Assembly (NCBI RefSeq): GCF_032714475.1
Contig: NZ_JAWDKD010000008.1
Location: 1-64,000 of the forward strand
Length of the DNA stretch: 64,000 nucleotides
Direction: 5' to 3'
DNA from: Methanolapillus africanus
Lineage (GTDB): Archaea > Halobacteriota > Methanosarcinia > Methanosarcinales > Methanosarcinaceae
Translations under genes and position numbers: made by a program
Notes under the pieces: model-generated
Database searches by the model: none
Told to the model about the DNA's origin: nothing
The model's input: only the letters and a program-made list of their open reading frames with translations
Shown here: in pieces, positions 1 to 10,158 of the stretch
How positions within the stretch are numbered: the stretch's first letter is position 1
Layout: every line of letters begins with the position of its first letter

Positions 1-225
1 AATCAACCGGAATTATTACTGGCAACTATATTTCATTTGCCTGCACAGCTTTTATTTAATATTGTTTGGAAAGTTTAAAACTAAATTTGATTTTGGCCAA
101 GGATTACAATCAAACGAAAAGAGCGCCATCTCAAAAATCATATCGAAATATGACCTTTGGAAAAACTACCAATTTCTATTTTGTTTGCTTTCGCTTGCAT
201 TCACATTTGGTTTTAATGTTTCAAT

Positions 226-250
226 TCACTCGTTCACGAGTGATTTTTTT
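226..250 (+). terminator. Hairpin followed by T7, terminator-like
   Basis: TCACTCGT and ACGAGTGA form a perfect 8-bp stem with a 2-nt loop (226-243), followed directly by seven T (244-250). This has the form of an intrinsic terminator on the + strand. Archaea mostly terminate at U-tracts with help from FttA, so the hairpin may instead be a remnant of transferred DNA. No gene upstream of it is seen in the window. Confidence 0.5.
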
Positions 251-406
251 ACCTTAACTTTGGTTAAGATGATAAAAACCACCGTCAGAGTTTACCGAAA
301 CATCAGGTCACATATCAGTCAAGGAAAAAACTCCCGACCTCATTATAATTTATGATTTGAATTTATCTCGTGCTTGCGATTTTGCACCGCAACACAGGAG
401 TTACTT

Positions 407-530
407 CAAAGAGCTTTGTGATATTTAAAGGTTTTCACTGAGCTTTTGAAACACATTGAATCAAACAAATTTGATTCATTTTTTGCCTTTCAATTCCAAC
501 GAATTGAAGGAATCCCAAAGAGTTGGGGTT
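407..530. repeat. Cluster of four small hairpins
   Basis: Four short inverted repeats lie within 125 bp: CAAAG/CTTTG (407-418), GAATCAAA/TTTGATTC with a CAAA loop (458-477), CAATTC/GAATTG (491-506), and AATCCCAA/TTGGGGTT with an AGAG loop (511-530). The first and last are each followed by the same TATTTAAAGGTTTT motif (about 423 and 535). The stems differ in sequence, so this is shared architecture rather than a tandem repeat. Function unknown. Confidence 0.5.
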
Positions 531-655
531 AATATTTAAAGGTTTTGGCTATTGATTTTTATAAAAATAAAGTAGGCTTAAACACACCAAAAATATATTA
601 AAATAGCTGATTTTTGTTTCATAAGTTTATTGAAATTGAAAATGGAATCAAGAAA

Positions 656-2536
656 ATGAAGGAAAAGAAAACTACCAAAAATTATGACATGAATGTGATT
701 TTTGGAGCAATAAACAGTATTGTTATTTTGGCAGATATTGAAAAATTTAAATCGTGGTTAATGGAAGAGCACCACATCAGCCCAACCGATTTTGAAAACA
801 ATCTGTTTATAGGATACCGATACTCCATTGAAACTTTAATACGTACCCTTATGTGGTGGGTGGAATCTGAAAATTCATTTGGGTTTGAAGAGGATGAATA
901 TTGCTACAGAGCTCATTATGTAGGAATAAACATAGAGAAAATTCCAAACACGTGCGACAAAACTAAAGTTTTGAAAAAGATATATTTTGAACTTAAAAAA
1001 ATTGAAAATACAACAAACTCACTTCAATTTGAAAAACAAGTGAAAAACCTACAAAAATCAATTTTAGACCCATTTTTACATATTTTTAAAAATGATGTGA
1101 AGGCATTCAACAAATTAAATTTGAAAAAAAGAGAGGCTTTGAGATACAGTTCGATGTATGTGACATACATTTTTTTAAATGATACACAATACATGGAACC
1201 ACGAGGATTTTATGTTTCTATACTTAATAATGACAAAAGAGATCAAAAATCCCTATTAGAAGGATACAAATATTCCATTCAATACCTTTGGACAAAATTA
1301 TTAGGAGAAATATATAAAGAAACAAGCATCAATCAGATTCATCTTACAAAAGTTTGGGCACAAAGTTTTGATAGCTATTTAGATCAAAAAGATACTCTTG
1401 TAAAAGAGATTTCATTTGATAGCTATTTTGGGATTATCAAAAGAGAGGTGGTAGAAAAACATATAGAAAACAAAATGAAAGATATATTTGACCCAGTATT
1501 TTTATTGAAGAAAAAAGGACCAGATAAACAAATACTAAAACGCTTGATAAGTAATTCACTTCCAGATATTGAGCTAACAACTCAGGAAAAGGTAGATCAG
1601 CTAACTTTATGGTATGACAAAATAGAAATGTTGACATCTTCAAAGTTAGATACATTCAATGGTGTGAATACATTTATTCAATTATTACTTGGAGCTGTTG
1701 AAATTAAAAAACTTCAAGGCGTAGAAGAAAAAGTGTATGTTAGAAAATTTGTTCACCCGAATATGATAATAAAAAATAATGGCATTGTAAAACAGGACCA
1801 AGGGAATGACTACAGCTATGGAATATTAATAGACACTTTTGGCAGCTTTGGGACTGACTACTCGGGGTGGGTAATATTCTATGATTGTTGTACAGATTAT
1901 TCCGGGTTTGGAGGAACTGAGCATGAAAATGCGGAAGGAATAATTAGATTACGAGAGAACGAGATTAATTTAGATAGATTGACAATTGACAAGAATGAAT
2001 TATATGATATTTTTTCAGAAAAGATAACAAAACGATACCATGAAGAAGATGAATACATAGAACACCAGATGGTAAAATACAATGATTTTGAAAATATAAA
2101 AAACAAATATAAAAATCTTGAAACAAAATTTTATGAAGCAAAAGGAATGCTGGTAGAGTTATTAAAATATTATATTGAGTCTTCAGCCATACAAAAACTG
2201 GAACCAAGAGAGATCAAAATTGAATGGGACTAGAAATGTAAGAGAGAGCAGTTTGACATTTGGATCGAAACAAAAGATAAAATAAAAATATTTGAATGTA
2301 AAGCAAATTCATTAAATCAAAATTGGGCAGAGGAAAGAAAAAATTCAATAAGAAAAGAAAATATAATAAAAACAGATATTAACAAGGAGATAGAAACTGT
2401 TTTTTGTTGCTATAGAGAACCTGAGAATTTAGATTTAAAAATGAAATTCGATGTACTTCCAATTCGTCCAGAGTTTATATACTCAGATTTAAGGAGTAAA
2501 AAGGGGGATAAATTGAAAACTATTTTTGAGAAATAA
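656..2536 (+). CDS. Unrecognised protein with in-frame TAG and PD-(D/E)XK-like C-terminus
   Basis: The frame is open from TTG 614 or ATG 656 to TAG 2231-2233, then continues in the same phase for 100 sense codons to TAA 2534-2536. ATG 656 gives 626 residues with the TAG at about residue 526. I do not recognise the N-terminal 525 residues. After the TAG, the peptide QFDIWIETK leads to IFECKA, giving D-x12-E-x-K, the catalytic spacing of PD-(D/E)XK nucleases. The TAG therefore separates a large N-terminal region from its likely nuclease domain. Low GC throughout, on both sides of the TAG, points to horizontal acquisition and a possible defence role. Alternatives are a gene broken by a nonsense mutation or a natural 525-residue product. 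The nuclease reading rests only on this motif. Confidence 0.55.
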
Positions 2537-2673
2537 AACACAACCTTAATAATCCATTAAATAATTTTAACCCCCCGTTTATTCATATAGATAGAATAAT
2601 AAATCAACATCCATTATCATAAATTTATTATTATCCAATATTCACCAAGAATTACCAAACGGAGTCAACAACC

Positions 2674-3891
2674 ATGGAATATTACCTGAAATGCATCGAA
2701 TGTGGTGCCGAATTTGATAAAAAAGAAATCATTTACACCTGTACAAAATGCAACGGTCTTCTCGATGTCATTTATGATTACAATGAAATCAAAAAGAACA
2801 TGGACATGAACAAATTAAAAACCGAAGCGCCCTCCGTTTGGAAATACAAAGACTTGCTTCCGGTCGGCATCGAGCCCGTCAGCATCCGCGAAGGCGGCAC
2901 GCCGCTTTACAAATGCGACCGTCTCGCCAAAAAAATCGGCGTCAAAGAACTTTATGTGAAACACGAAGGCATGAACCCGACCGGATCCTTTAAAGACCGC
3001 GGCATGACTGTCGGCGTCTCAAAAGCCATCGAACTCGGCATGAAAACGGTTGCTTGCGCCTCCACCGGAAACACATCGGCCGCTCTTGCCATTTACGGCG
3101 CCAAAGCCGGAATACCGTCGGTCGTTTTGTTGCCGGCCGGCAAAGTCGCGCTCGGCAAAATCGGACAAGCCCTCATGCACGGCGCCAAAGTCATCATGAT
3201 CAAAGGAAACTTCGATGACGCGCTCCTCCTCGTCCGTGAACTGTGCAACCAAGAACCCATTTACCTTTTGAACTCCATCAACCCGTACCGGTTGGAAGGA
3301 CAAAAGACAATCGCCTTTGAAATCGCCGACCAGCTCGGATTCAAAGTGCCGGACCGCGTCGTTTTGCCGGTCGGAAACGCCGGAAACATCACCGCGATCA
3401 ACAAAGGATTCAAAGAATTCGTGACGCTCGGCATCACCGACCGCCGCCCGAAAATGACCGGCATTCAAACGGAAGGCGCATGCCCGATCGTCAAAGCCAT
3501 CAAAAGCGGCGCCGACAACATCACGCCGGAAAAGAACCCGGAAACCATCGCCACCGCGATCCGCATCGGCGACCCGGTCAACGCCAGAAAAGCGCTTGCC
3601 GCCATTCGTGAATCCGGCGGGACCGCCGAATCCGTGACTGACGACGAACTCGTCCAAGCGCAAAAAGATTTGGCGCAGCTCGAAGGCATAGGCGTCGAAC
3701 CGGCCAGCGCAACCTCTGTGGCCGGACTCAAAAAACTCGTGGACGCGGGCATCATTTCAAAAGACGAAACCGTCGTCTGTGTGACCACCGGACACCTGCT
3801 CAAAGACCCGGAAGAAGTCATCAGCGTTTGCATCGAACCGGTCGTCGTCGAGCCGACCATCGAAGCTTTGAGAAAAGCCATTTTCTCATAA
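2674..3891 (+). CDS. thrC: Threonine synthase
   Basis: PLP enzyme converting O-phosphohomoserine to threonine and phosphate. The 405-residue protein opens with a rubredoxin-like CxxC...CxxC knuckle (residues 7-26), as in archaeal ThrC. The PLP lysine lies in NPTGSFKDRG at about residue 107, followed by the STGNTSAA phosphate-binding segment. ATG 2674 has GGAGT about 9 bp upstream. The gene stands alone, with AT-rich spacers on both sides. Homoserine dehydrogenase, an earlier step of the pathway, is encoded about 38 kb away (hom at 41613). Confidence 0.95.
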   Translation: MEYYLKCIECGAEFDKKEIIYTCTKCNGLLDVIYDYNEIKKNMDMNKLKTEAPSVWKYKDLLPVGIEPVSIREGGTPLYKCDRLAKKIGVKELYVKHEGMNPTGSFKDRGMTVGVSKAIELGMKTVACASTGNTSAALAIYGAKAGIPSVVLLPAGKVALGKIGQALMHGAKVIMIKGNFDDALLLVRELCNQEPIYLLNSINPYRLEGQKTIAFEIADQLGFKVPDRVVLPVGNAGNITAINKGFKEFVTLGITDRRPKMTGIQTEGACPIVKAIKSGADNITPEKNPETIATAIRIGDPVNARKALAAIRESGGTAESVTDDELVQAQKDLAQLEGIGVEPASATSVAGLKKLVDAGIISKDETVVCVTTGHLLKDPEEVISVCIEPVVVEPTIEALRKAIFS

Positions 3892-3994
3892 TTTTTATTT
3901 AATTTTTTTATATTCTTACCTTTTATTTCTTTTTTATTTTTTATTATTTTATTTGACTCATCTCAAAAAATAACATCATTCGGGAAGGGAAAAC

Positions 3995-6895
3995 ATGCAG
4001 GACGATTACGATATATTGGAAACGGAAAAAAAGTGGCAGGAGACGTGGCAAAAAAACAAGATTTTTGAAGCCGACCCCGCGCCCGGACAAGAAAAATATT
4101 TTATCACCATCCCGTTCCCCTACTTAAACGGAAACCTGCATGCCGGACACACCCGAACCTTCACGATCGGCGACGTCGTTGCCCGCTACAAACGTATGCA
4201 AGGCGCCCATGTCCTCTACCCGATGGGTTTTCACGTTTCCGGAACGCCGATCGTTGGCCTCGCCGACTTGATTCACGAACGTGACCCGCAAACCATGGAA
4301 GTTTATACGAAATACCACCAAATTCCGGCGGAAATTTTGCCGACGCTGGACGATCCTGAAAAAATCGTCGATTACTTCAAAGTCGAAGCTGAAAACGCCA
4401 TGAAAATCATCGGCTATTCCATCGACTGGCGCCGTAAATTCACCACCATGGACCCCGCGTTTCAAAAGTTTATCGAATGGCAATACGTTACCCTTTATGA
4501 CAAAGGACTCATCAGCAAAGGCTCCCACCCCGTGAAATGGTGTCCGCATGACAACAATCCGGTCGAAGACCACGACATTTTGCGCGGCGAAGAAGCCACC
4601 ATCGTCGAATACACGCTCATCAAATTCCGGCACAAAGACTTGATTTTCCCGTGCGCGACCCTGCGCCCCGAAACCGTCTACGGTGTCACGAACCTGTGGC
4701 TGAATCCCGACATCGAATACGTCAAAATCAAAGTCGAAAAAGACGAACTTGAAGAATATTGGATCGTCAGCAAAGAAGCCTACAACAAACTCAAATACAC
4801 AGACTGGACCGTTGAATTCATCGAAACCTGCAACGCCAAAGACCTCATCGGCCTGGAACTCAAAAACCCGTCGACCGACAACACAATCGTTGTTCTGCCG
4901 GCGTCCTTCGTCCGCGGCAACAACGGCAGCGGCGTTGTGATGAGCGTTCCGGCGCACGCCCCTTACGACATGCTGGCGCTTCGCGACCTTTATGACAAAG
5001 ACTTATCCGCTTACAAAATTACCAAAAATATCCGCGACATCCAACCGATTGCCGTCATCGACGTGCCCGATTATGGCGAATTTCCAGCAGCCGACGCCAT
5101 TGCCGAACTCGGGGTTGTTGATCAAAAAGACCCGAAAGCCGAAGAAGCCACCAAAATCATTTACCGGCGCGAGTTCCACGGCGGAACGCTCAAAGACATC
5201 ACCGGCAAATACAAAGGTATGCCGGTTTCCAAAATTAAAGACCGTTTGACGCAAGACTTCATTGCCCAAGGCATCGGCGACGTGTTCTACGAGTTCAGCG
5301 AACCGGTGCAATGCCGCTGCGGAACGATGTGCGTCGTCAACATGGTCAAAGGCCAATGGTTCCTCAACTATTCCAAACCGGAATGGAAAGACCAAGTTTA
5401 CAAATGCCTCTCCCAAATGGACATCATCCCGCCGGAGCTGCGCACCGAATTTGAAAACAAAATCGACTGGCTGAAAGACAAAGCCTGTGCCCGGACGAAA
5501 GGCCTCGGCACCAAGCTGCCGTGCGACCCGCAATGGCTCATCGAATCGCTCGGCGATTCCACAATCTACATGGCCTACTACACGATTTCCAAATACATCA
5601 ACGACGGAACGCTCACCCTTGAGGTGCTGACGCCGGAATTTTTCAATTATATCTTCTTTGATCTCGGAAAAGAAAGCGACGTCGTCGCCCAAACCGGCCT
5701 TTCCGCCGAACTGATCACGCAAATCAAAGACGAATTCAACTACTGGTATCCGGTCGACTTGCGTTCCTCCGGAAAAGATTTGGTGCCGAACCATTTGCTT
5801 TTCTTTTTGTTCCACCACGTGGCGCTCTTTGATGAATCCAAATGGCCCAGAGCCATTGCCATTAACGGATTCGTGTCCTTGGAAGGACAAAAGATGAGCA
5901 AATCCAAAGGACCGCTTCTGACGCTCAAACAAGCCGTTGACGAATACGGCGCCGACGTCACCCGCATGTATATTTTGTCGGCCGCCGAACAAATGCAGGA
6001 CGCCGACTGGAAACGCGAAGGCATCGAGTCCGCGAAAACGCAAATCGGACGGTTCTACACCTTCTCCAACCAAATTATCGAAAGCGGATGCAAGATTCCG
6101 GAAAACGAGGAATTGAGCCACATTGATCAATGGATTGAAAGCCGGATTCAAAAATACGTCCGCGACGTCAACAACGCCTTTACGGAAATCCACACGAGAG
6201 ACGCGATTCAAAACGCGTTCTTCTTGATTTACAACGACATCAAATGGTACCACAAGCGCGGCGGCGAACGCTGTTTGACGGAAGTCGTCGAAACCTGGAC
6301 CAAATTGATGGCGCCGTTTACGCCGCACATTTGCGAAGAGATTTGGAGCCGCCTCGGCCACACCGAATCGATTGCGTTTGCGCCGTATCCGGTGGAAAAT
6401 GAAGATTTCATTAACGAGCCGGCGGAAGTCGCCGAAGACATCGTCGTTAAGACCTTGTCCGACATTGAAGAAATCATCCGGGTCGCCAAAATCGAGCCCA
6501 AGAAGATTTATTTGTACACAACGCCGGAATGGCGCGTCAACGTCCTGAAAAAAGCCGCCGACATGGAAACAACAGACGGCATCGACGTCGGAAAATTGAT
6601 CAAAATCTGTATGGAAGATTCAGACATCCGAACGCGCGGCAAAGACGCACAAAAATACATTCAAAAAGCCGCCGGCGAAGTGCGCGGATCATCCGTTGAC
6701 GTTGCCGTCAACTATTTGAACGCCAACCTGGACGAGAAACAGATTCTGGAAGAAGCAAAGGCTTTCATCGAAAAGGAAACCGGATGCGAAGTTCAAGTTT
6801 TCAGCGCCAAAGAAATCGACGCCAAAACGGCTTACGACCCGGAAAATAAATCCAGATTCGCCGAACCGATGCGCCCGGCCATTTACATTGAGTAA
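3995..6895 (+). CDS. leuS: Leucyl-tRNA synthetase (archaeal type)
   Basis: Class I aminoacyl-tRNA synthetase charging tRNA-Leu. The 966-residue length fits the archaeal/eukaryal form. The HIGH-type signature is HAGH in LNGNLHAGHTRTF (about residue 50), and KMSKS lies in EGQKMSKSKG (about residue 633). Between them is the large CP1 editing insertion. ATG 3995 follows a GGGAAGGG Shine-Dalgarno-like stretch. Frame intact; likely monocistronic because repeat element A follows directly. Confidence 0.96.
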   Translation: MQDDYDILETEKKWQETWQKNKIFEADPAPGQEKYFITIPFPYLNGNLHAGHTRTFTIGDVVARYKRMQGAHVLYPMGFHVSGTPIVGLADLIHERDPQTMEVYTKYHQIPAEILPTLDDPEKIVDYFKVEAENAMKIIGYSIDWRRKFTTMDPAFQKFIEWQYVTLYDKGLISKGSHPVKWCPHDNNPVEDHDILRGEEATIVEYTLIKFRHKDLIFPCATLRPETVYGVTNLWLNPDIEYVKIKVEKDELEEYWIVSKEAYNKLKYTDWTVEFIETCNAKDLIGLELKNPSTDNTIVVLPASFVRGNNGSGVVMSVPAHAPYDMLALRDLYDKDLSAYKITKNIRDIQPIAVIDVPDYGEFPAADAIAELGVVDQKDPKAEEATKIIYRREFHGGTLKDITGKYKGMPVSKIKDRLTQDFIAQGIGDVFYEFSEPVQCRCGTMCVVNMVKGQWFLNYSKPEWKDQVYKCLSQMDIIPPELRTEFENKIDWLKDKACARTKGLGTKLPCDPQWLIESLGDSTIYMAYYTISKYINDGTLTLEVLTPEFFNYIFFDLGKESDVVAQTGLSAELITQIKDEFNYWYPVDLRSSGKDLVPNHLLFFLFHHVALFDESKWPRAIAINGFVSLEGQKMSKSKGPLLTLKQAVDEYGADVTRMYILSAAEQMQDADWKREGIESAKTQIGRFYTFSNQIIESGCKIPENEELSHIDQWIESRIQKYVRDVNNAFTEIHTRDAIQNAFFLIYNDIKWYHKRGGERCLTEVVETWTKLMAPFTPHICEEIWSRLGHTESIAFAPYPVENEDFINEPAEVAEDIVVKTLSDIEEIIRVAKIEPKKIYLYTTPEWRVNVLKKAADMETTDGIDVGKLIKICMEDSDIRTRGKDAQKYIQKAAGEVRGSSVDVAVNYLNANLDEKQILEEAKAFIEKETGCEVQVFSAKEIDAKTAYDPENKSRFAEPMRPAIYIE

Positions 6896-6946
6896 AATGA
6901 AAATGAGAGCCTAAAAAGTTAAAAATAAAAGCTTTTTTAAACAAAT

Positions 6947-7286
6947 CAAGCAAACCATCCCGCAAAATCAGACGCTTTGCGTCTGTATTTTGCGGAATAC
7001 CATATGCAAGATACATTCCAATTTATAGTACAGATTATTATTTTTAAATTCCAATTTGCACCTACAGGTGACTGTTTTTAGATTTTAGTTTGCACCTACC
7101 GGTTCCAACAATACAGATATTTCCTAATCCGATTTGCATCTGCAGTTCGCTATCTGCAAAATACAGACGCGAAACGCGTCTGATTTTGCAGGGCTTTTGC
7201 ATGAAATATCCAAAAAAAACGAACGCTGCTTTTTAAAAACTTAAAAGGAAAAATTGTCGTCATAACGCGCGCACCGCCGCCCGCCC
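6947..7286. repeat. Composite intergenic repeat, copy A
   Basis: Fills the leuS-ksgA gap. Left palindrome 6947-6996: CAAGCAAACCATCCCG, then arms CGCAAAATCAGACGC and GCGTCTGTATTTTGC around TTT. The centre has diverged units of the GCACCTACAGGTGACTG-type minisatellite. Right palindrome 7155-7201 is the mirror image and ends in CTTTTGCAT. A GC-rich box (7254-7286, with CATAACGCGCGC) follows after about 50 bp. In this copy the box faces the start of a + strand gene, unlike most copies. A TATA-like CTTATATC at about 7331 precedes ksgA. Confidence 0.8.
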
Positions 7287-7373
7287 AAAAAACAAAAACC
7301 CTGAATTTTAAACCACGCATTTTGGATACCCTTATATCTTTTTGACTCGATTCCCTATTACTTGGTGCTTTTC

Positions 7374-8942
7374 ATGGTTCGACAAATTCTCAAAGATTAT
7401 CACGTCAAAGGCGGCCGCATGGACCAGCATTTCCTGGTTGACATCCACGCGCTTGATTCTATTGCCGAAGCCGCCGACCTCTATCCGTCCGACATTGTTC
7501 TTGAAATCGGAGGCGGCATCGGAAATTTAAGCGAGCGGATCGCTCCGAAAGTGTCCAAACTGATCATCGTCGAACTGGATCCGAAAATGGTTGCCGTCCT
7601 CAAATCCCGGCTGGCTGTTTTTTCAAACGTCGAGATTATCCACGCCAACGTCATGGACGTCGATTTTACCGCGCTCGGGTTTAATAAAATCGTCGCAAAC
7701 CTGCCATATTCGATTTCATCCGACATCACACTCAAAATGCTGCAGCACGATTTCGATGCGGCCGTCCTGATGTACCAATACGAATTCGCCAAACGGCTGG
7801 TAGCGCCGGCCGGCGGCAAAGAGTACGGTCGGCTTTCCGTTCACACGCAATACAAAACGGACGCCGCGTTTCTATTGAAAGTCCCCAAAGGCGCCTTTGA
7901 GCCGGCACCAAAAGTAGATTCCGGCGTCATCAAATTATCAAGAAAAGAGAACGCTGAAACGGCATTTACCGTTCAAAACGAAGACTTTTTCTTTGACGTG
8001 ACAAAAGTCATGTTTGCCCAACGGCGTAAAAAAATCAAAAATACGTTGCTTGCCGGCGCGTCGCAACTCAACATGCCAAACTTAAAAGACGGTTTGGACG
8101 AATTGGGACACGAATCATTCAATTTACCGAACTCGAAACTGAACGAAAAAAATGTCACGGAAATACTGGACATGCGTGCCGAAGAACTGACACCGGCGGA
8201 AATCGCGCATCTGTCAGATTTGCTGTACCAAAAAAAAATGAACGGAACGGCCCAAAAAACTGAAAATGAAAATAAGAACATGAATGAAAATGAAACGTTC
8301 AAACCGGACTCTGATTTTGTTTTCGAGCCTGAAAAATTTGTTGTCACCGTTTTCGGAGAAGTTTACGAACCCGCCGAAGACACATATTTAACGGCGCGCG
8401 CCGCCGCCGGATTAATTGCCGGAACCCGGCAAACCGACGACGCGGAAAAGCCGTTCAAGGTTTTAGAAGTTGGCTGCGGAAGCGGATTCATCTCCGCCTA
8501 TTTGTTGTCGGAATTCGGATCCGACCTGAATTTCACAGTTCAAGCCGTCGACGTCAATCCAAACGCCGTCGCCTGCGCCCAAGAAAACGGCGTGCCGGCG
8601 GTTTTGTCCGACTTATTTGAAATATTTGAATCGGGCGAACGATTTGATATTATTGTTTTCAACCCGCCTTACTTGCCGACGTCGCAGGATGAGAAAGTTC
8701 CCGGCTGGCTGAATTATGCCTTTGACGGCGGCGTTTCCGGACGGGAAACCATTGACCGGTTTTTGAAAGACGTCCGAAAATATTTGACGCCAAGCGGCTC
8801 GTTTGCGCTGCTGATTTCATCCATTACCGGACTTGAAGAAGTATCGGCAGAAATGGAAAAATACGGATTTTCAGCGGAAGTCATTGCGGCCGAAAAATGT
8901 TCCTTTGAAGAGCTGATGGTGATTTTAGGAACACAACTCTGA
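7374..8942 (+). CDS. ksgA: KsgA 16S rRNA dimethyltransferase fused to HemK/PrmC-like methyltransferase
   Basis: Two enzymes in one continuous frame. Residues 1-270 are KsgA/Dim1, which dimethylates two adenines near the 3' end of 16S rRNA: SAM motif EIGGGIGNLSERI and catalytic NLPYSIS. After a hydrophilic linker (about residues 295-320, rich in N, E and K) comes a second Rossmann methyltransferase with EVGCGSGFISAYL and NPPYLP, the signature of HemK/PrmC enzymes that methylate the release-factor glutamine. In other archaea I know these as separate, often adjacent genes. ATG 7374 was chosen over TTG 7362 and GTG 7365. TATA-like CTTATATC about 40 bp upstream predicts a very short leader. A frameshift artefact is unlikely because the linker codes cleanly. 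Confidence 0.9.
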   Translation: MVRQILKDYHVKGGRMDQHFLVDIHALDSIAEAADLYPSDIVLEIGGGIGNLSERIAPKVSKLIIVELDPKMVAVLKSRLAVFSNVEIIHANVMDVDFTALGFNKIVANLPYSISSDITLKMLQHDFDAAVLMYQYEFAKRLVAPAGGKEYGRLSVHTQYKTDAAFLLKVPKGAFEPAPKVDSGVIKLSRKENAETAFTVQNEDFFFDVTKVMFAQRRKKIKNTLLAGASQLNMPNLKDGLDELGHESFNLPNSKLNEKNVTEILDMRAEELTPAEIAHLSDLLYQKKMNGTAQKTENENKNMNENETFKPDSDFVFEPEKFVVTVFGEVYEPAEDTYLTARAAAGLIAGTRQTDDAEKPFKVLEVGCGSGFISAYLLSEFGSDLNFTVQAVDVNPNAVACAQENGVPAVLSDLFEIFESGERFDIIVFNPPYLPTSQDEKVPGWLNYAFDGGVSGRETIDRFLKDVRKYLTPSGSFALLISSITGLEEVSAEMEKYGFSAEVIAAEKCSFEELMVILGTQL

Positions 8943-9028
8943 AAAATCAAAACGGAATACGTATATTAAAAATTATTTTATCAAATTATTTTATCAAATT
9001 ATTTTATCATTTACGATAGGTGGAAAAT

Positions 9029-10153
9029 ATGAGCGTTCAAAAAGAAACGGAACCCGCAAAAGTTTATTTTATGAATTTCCGGGCGCATAAGAAATCGCAA
9101 AGCAAAGTCAGAAAGGTCGAACAAATTTTCAAAAAAGCCGGCTTTGCATCCATTTTTGAAAACCGGGACCTCGTCGCCGTCAAACTGCACGTTGGCGAGC
9201 GCGGCAACGACGCGACCATCAATCCGGTTTTTGTCCGCGCGGTGATGGACTGCATCAAAGAAACGGGCGCATTACCGTTTGCCACCGATACGAACACGCT
9301 TTATGAAGGTTACCGGAAAAATGCGGTCGAACACGTCGAAACGGCCATTCTGCATGGATTTAACTATTCGGTGATCGGAACACCGGTGATTATCGCCGAC
9401 GGGCTCAAAGGAGACGACGAAGTAGATGTGGAAGTGAATTTGAAAAACTTCAAATCCGTCAAGATCGCCAAAGGCATTGAAGACGCCGACGCCATGGTTG
9501 TTTTGACGCACTTTAAAGGCCACATTATGTCGGGATTCGGCGGCGCGATTAAAAATTTATCAATGGGCTGCGCGTCCGTCTCCGGGAAATGGGCGCAGCA
9601 CTCGTCGTCCCAGCCGGCCATTGACAAAGACCGCTGCACCAAATGCGGCGCCTGCATCAAATTGTGTCCGGCAGAATCCATTGTCATGGAAAAAGATGGC
9701 GCAAAAATCGTCCAATCCACTTGCCTCAGCTGCGGCCACTGTATGATTTGCCCGCGCGACGCCGTTTACTTTGACTGGGCGGAAATGCCCGGATTTGTGG
9801 ACCGGATGGTGGAATACGCTTACGGCGCCGTCCAAAGCAAAAAAGGAAAAATCTGTTACATCACGTTTTTGATGAACATCACCCCGGAATGCGACTGCAA
9901 TCCCTGGAACGACACACCAATCGTGCCGGACATCGGCATTTTGGCGTCGACCGACCCGATTGCTTTGGATCAGGCCTGTTTGGATTTGGTCAACGCAAGC
10001 GTCGGGCTTGAAGAAAGCGACCTGAAATGCAACCACCAAAAAGGCGGCGACAAATTCAAAGGCGTTTGGGAAAATACGGACGGAACCCGCCAATTGGAAT
10101 ACGGCGAAGAACTCGGTATGGGAACTCGAAAATATGTGCTGATTGAAGAATAA
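9029..10153 (+). CDS. DUF362 protein with ferredoxin domain
   Basis: About 374 residues. The N-terminal two thirds are DUF362 (VAVKLHVGERGN; THFKGHIMSGFGGAIKNLSMGC). A ferredoxin insert at about residues 200-245 carries CTKCGACIKLCP and CLSCGHCMICP, enough cysteines for two [4Fe-4S] clusters. A cysteine-containing ECDCNPW segment follows. The family is linked to redox or cofactor chemistry in anaerobes, but its reaction is not known to me. AGGTGG precedes ATG 9029; an in-phase GTG at 9020 overlaps that site and is a less likely start. A strong hairpin terminator follows the stop. Confidence 0.9.
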   Translation: MSVQKETEPAKVYFMNFRAHKKSQSKVRKVEQIFKKAGFASIFENRDLVAVKLHVGERGNDATINPVFVRAVMDCIKETGALPFATDTNTLYEGYRKNAVEHVETAILHGFNYSVIGTPVIIADGLKGDDEVDVEVNLKNFKSVKIAKGIEDADAMVVLTHFKGHIMSGFGGAIKNLSMGCASVSGKWAQHSSSQPAIDKDRCTKCGACIKLCPAESIVMEKDGAKIVQSTCLSCGHCMICPRDAVYFDWAEMPGFVDRMVEYAYGAVQSKKGKICYITFLMNITPECDCNPWNDTPIVPDIGILASTDPIALDQACLDLVNASVGLEESDLKCNHQKGGDKFKGVWENTDGTRQLEYGEELGMGTRKYVLIEE

Positions 10154-10158
10154 ACGAA

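Larger units (their letters stand above)
1..655. other. AT-rich non-coding flank
   Basis: No convincing gene is seen here. A 97-codon open frame at 62-355 has no ribosome-binding site and no recognisable family. The stretch holds a terminator-like hairpin (226-250), a cluster of four small hairpins (407-530) and a TATA-like AAATATATTAAA at about 587-598, suitably placed to drive the gene starting at 656. Base composition is much more AT-rich than in the housekeeping genes after 2674, as in the gene at 656, which suggests one acquired island. Confidence 0.5.

Noticed and set aside
62..355. 97-codon frame near the window start
   Set aside because: It contains a terminator-like hairpin, has no ribosome-binding site and no family resemblance.
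5003..6361. Long antisense frame (452 codons) inside leuS, and similar antisense frames inside other genes
   Set aside because: They mirror GC-rich third positions of the true genes and have arginine/phenylalanine/valine-biased composition with no recognisable domain.
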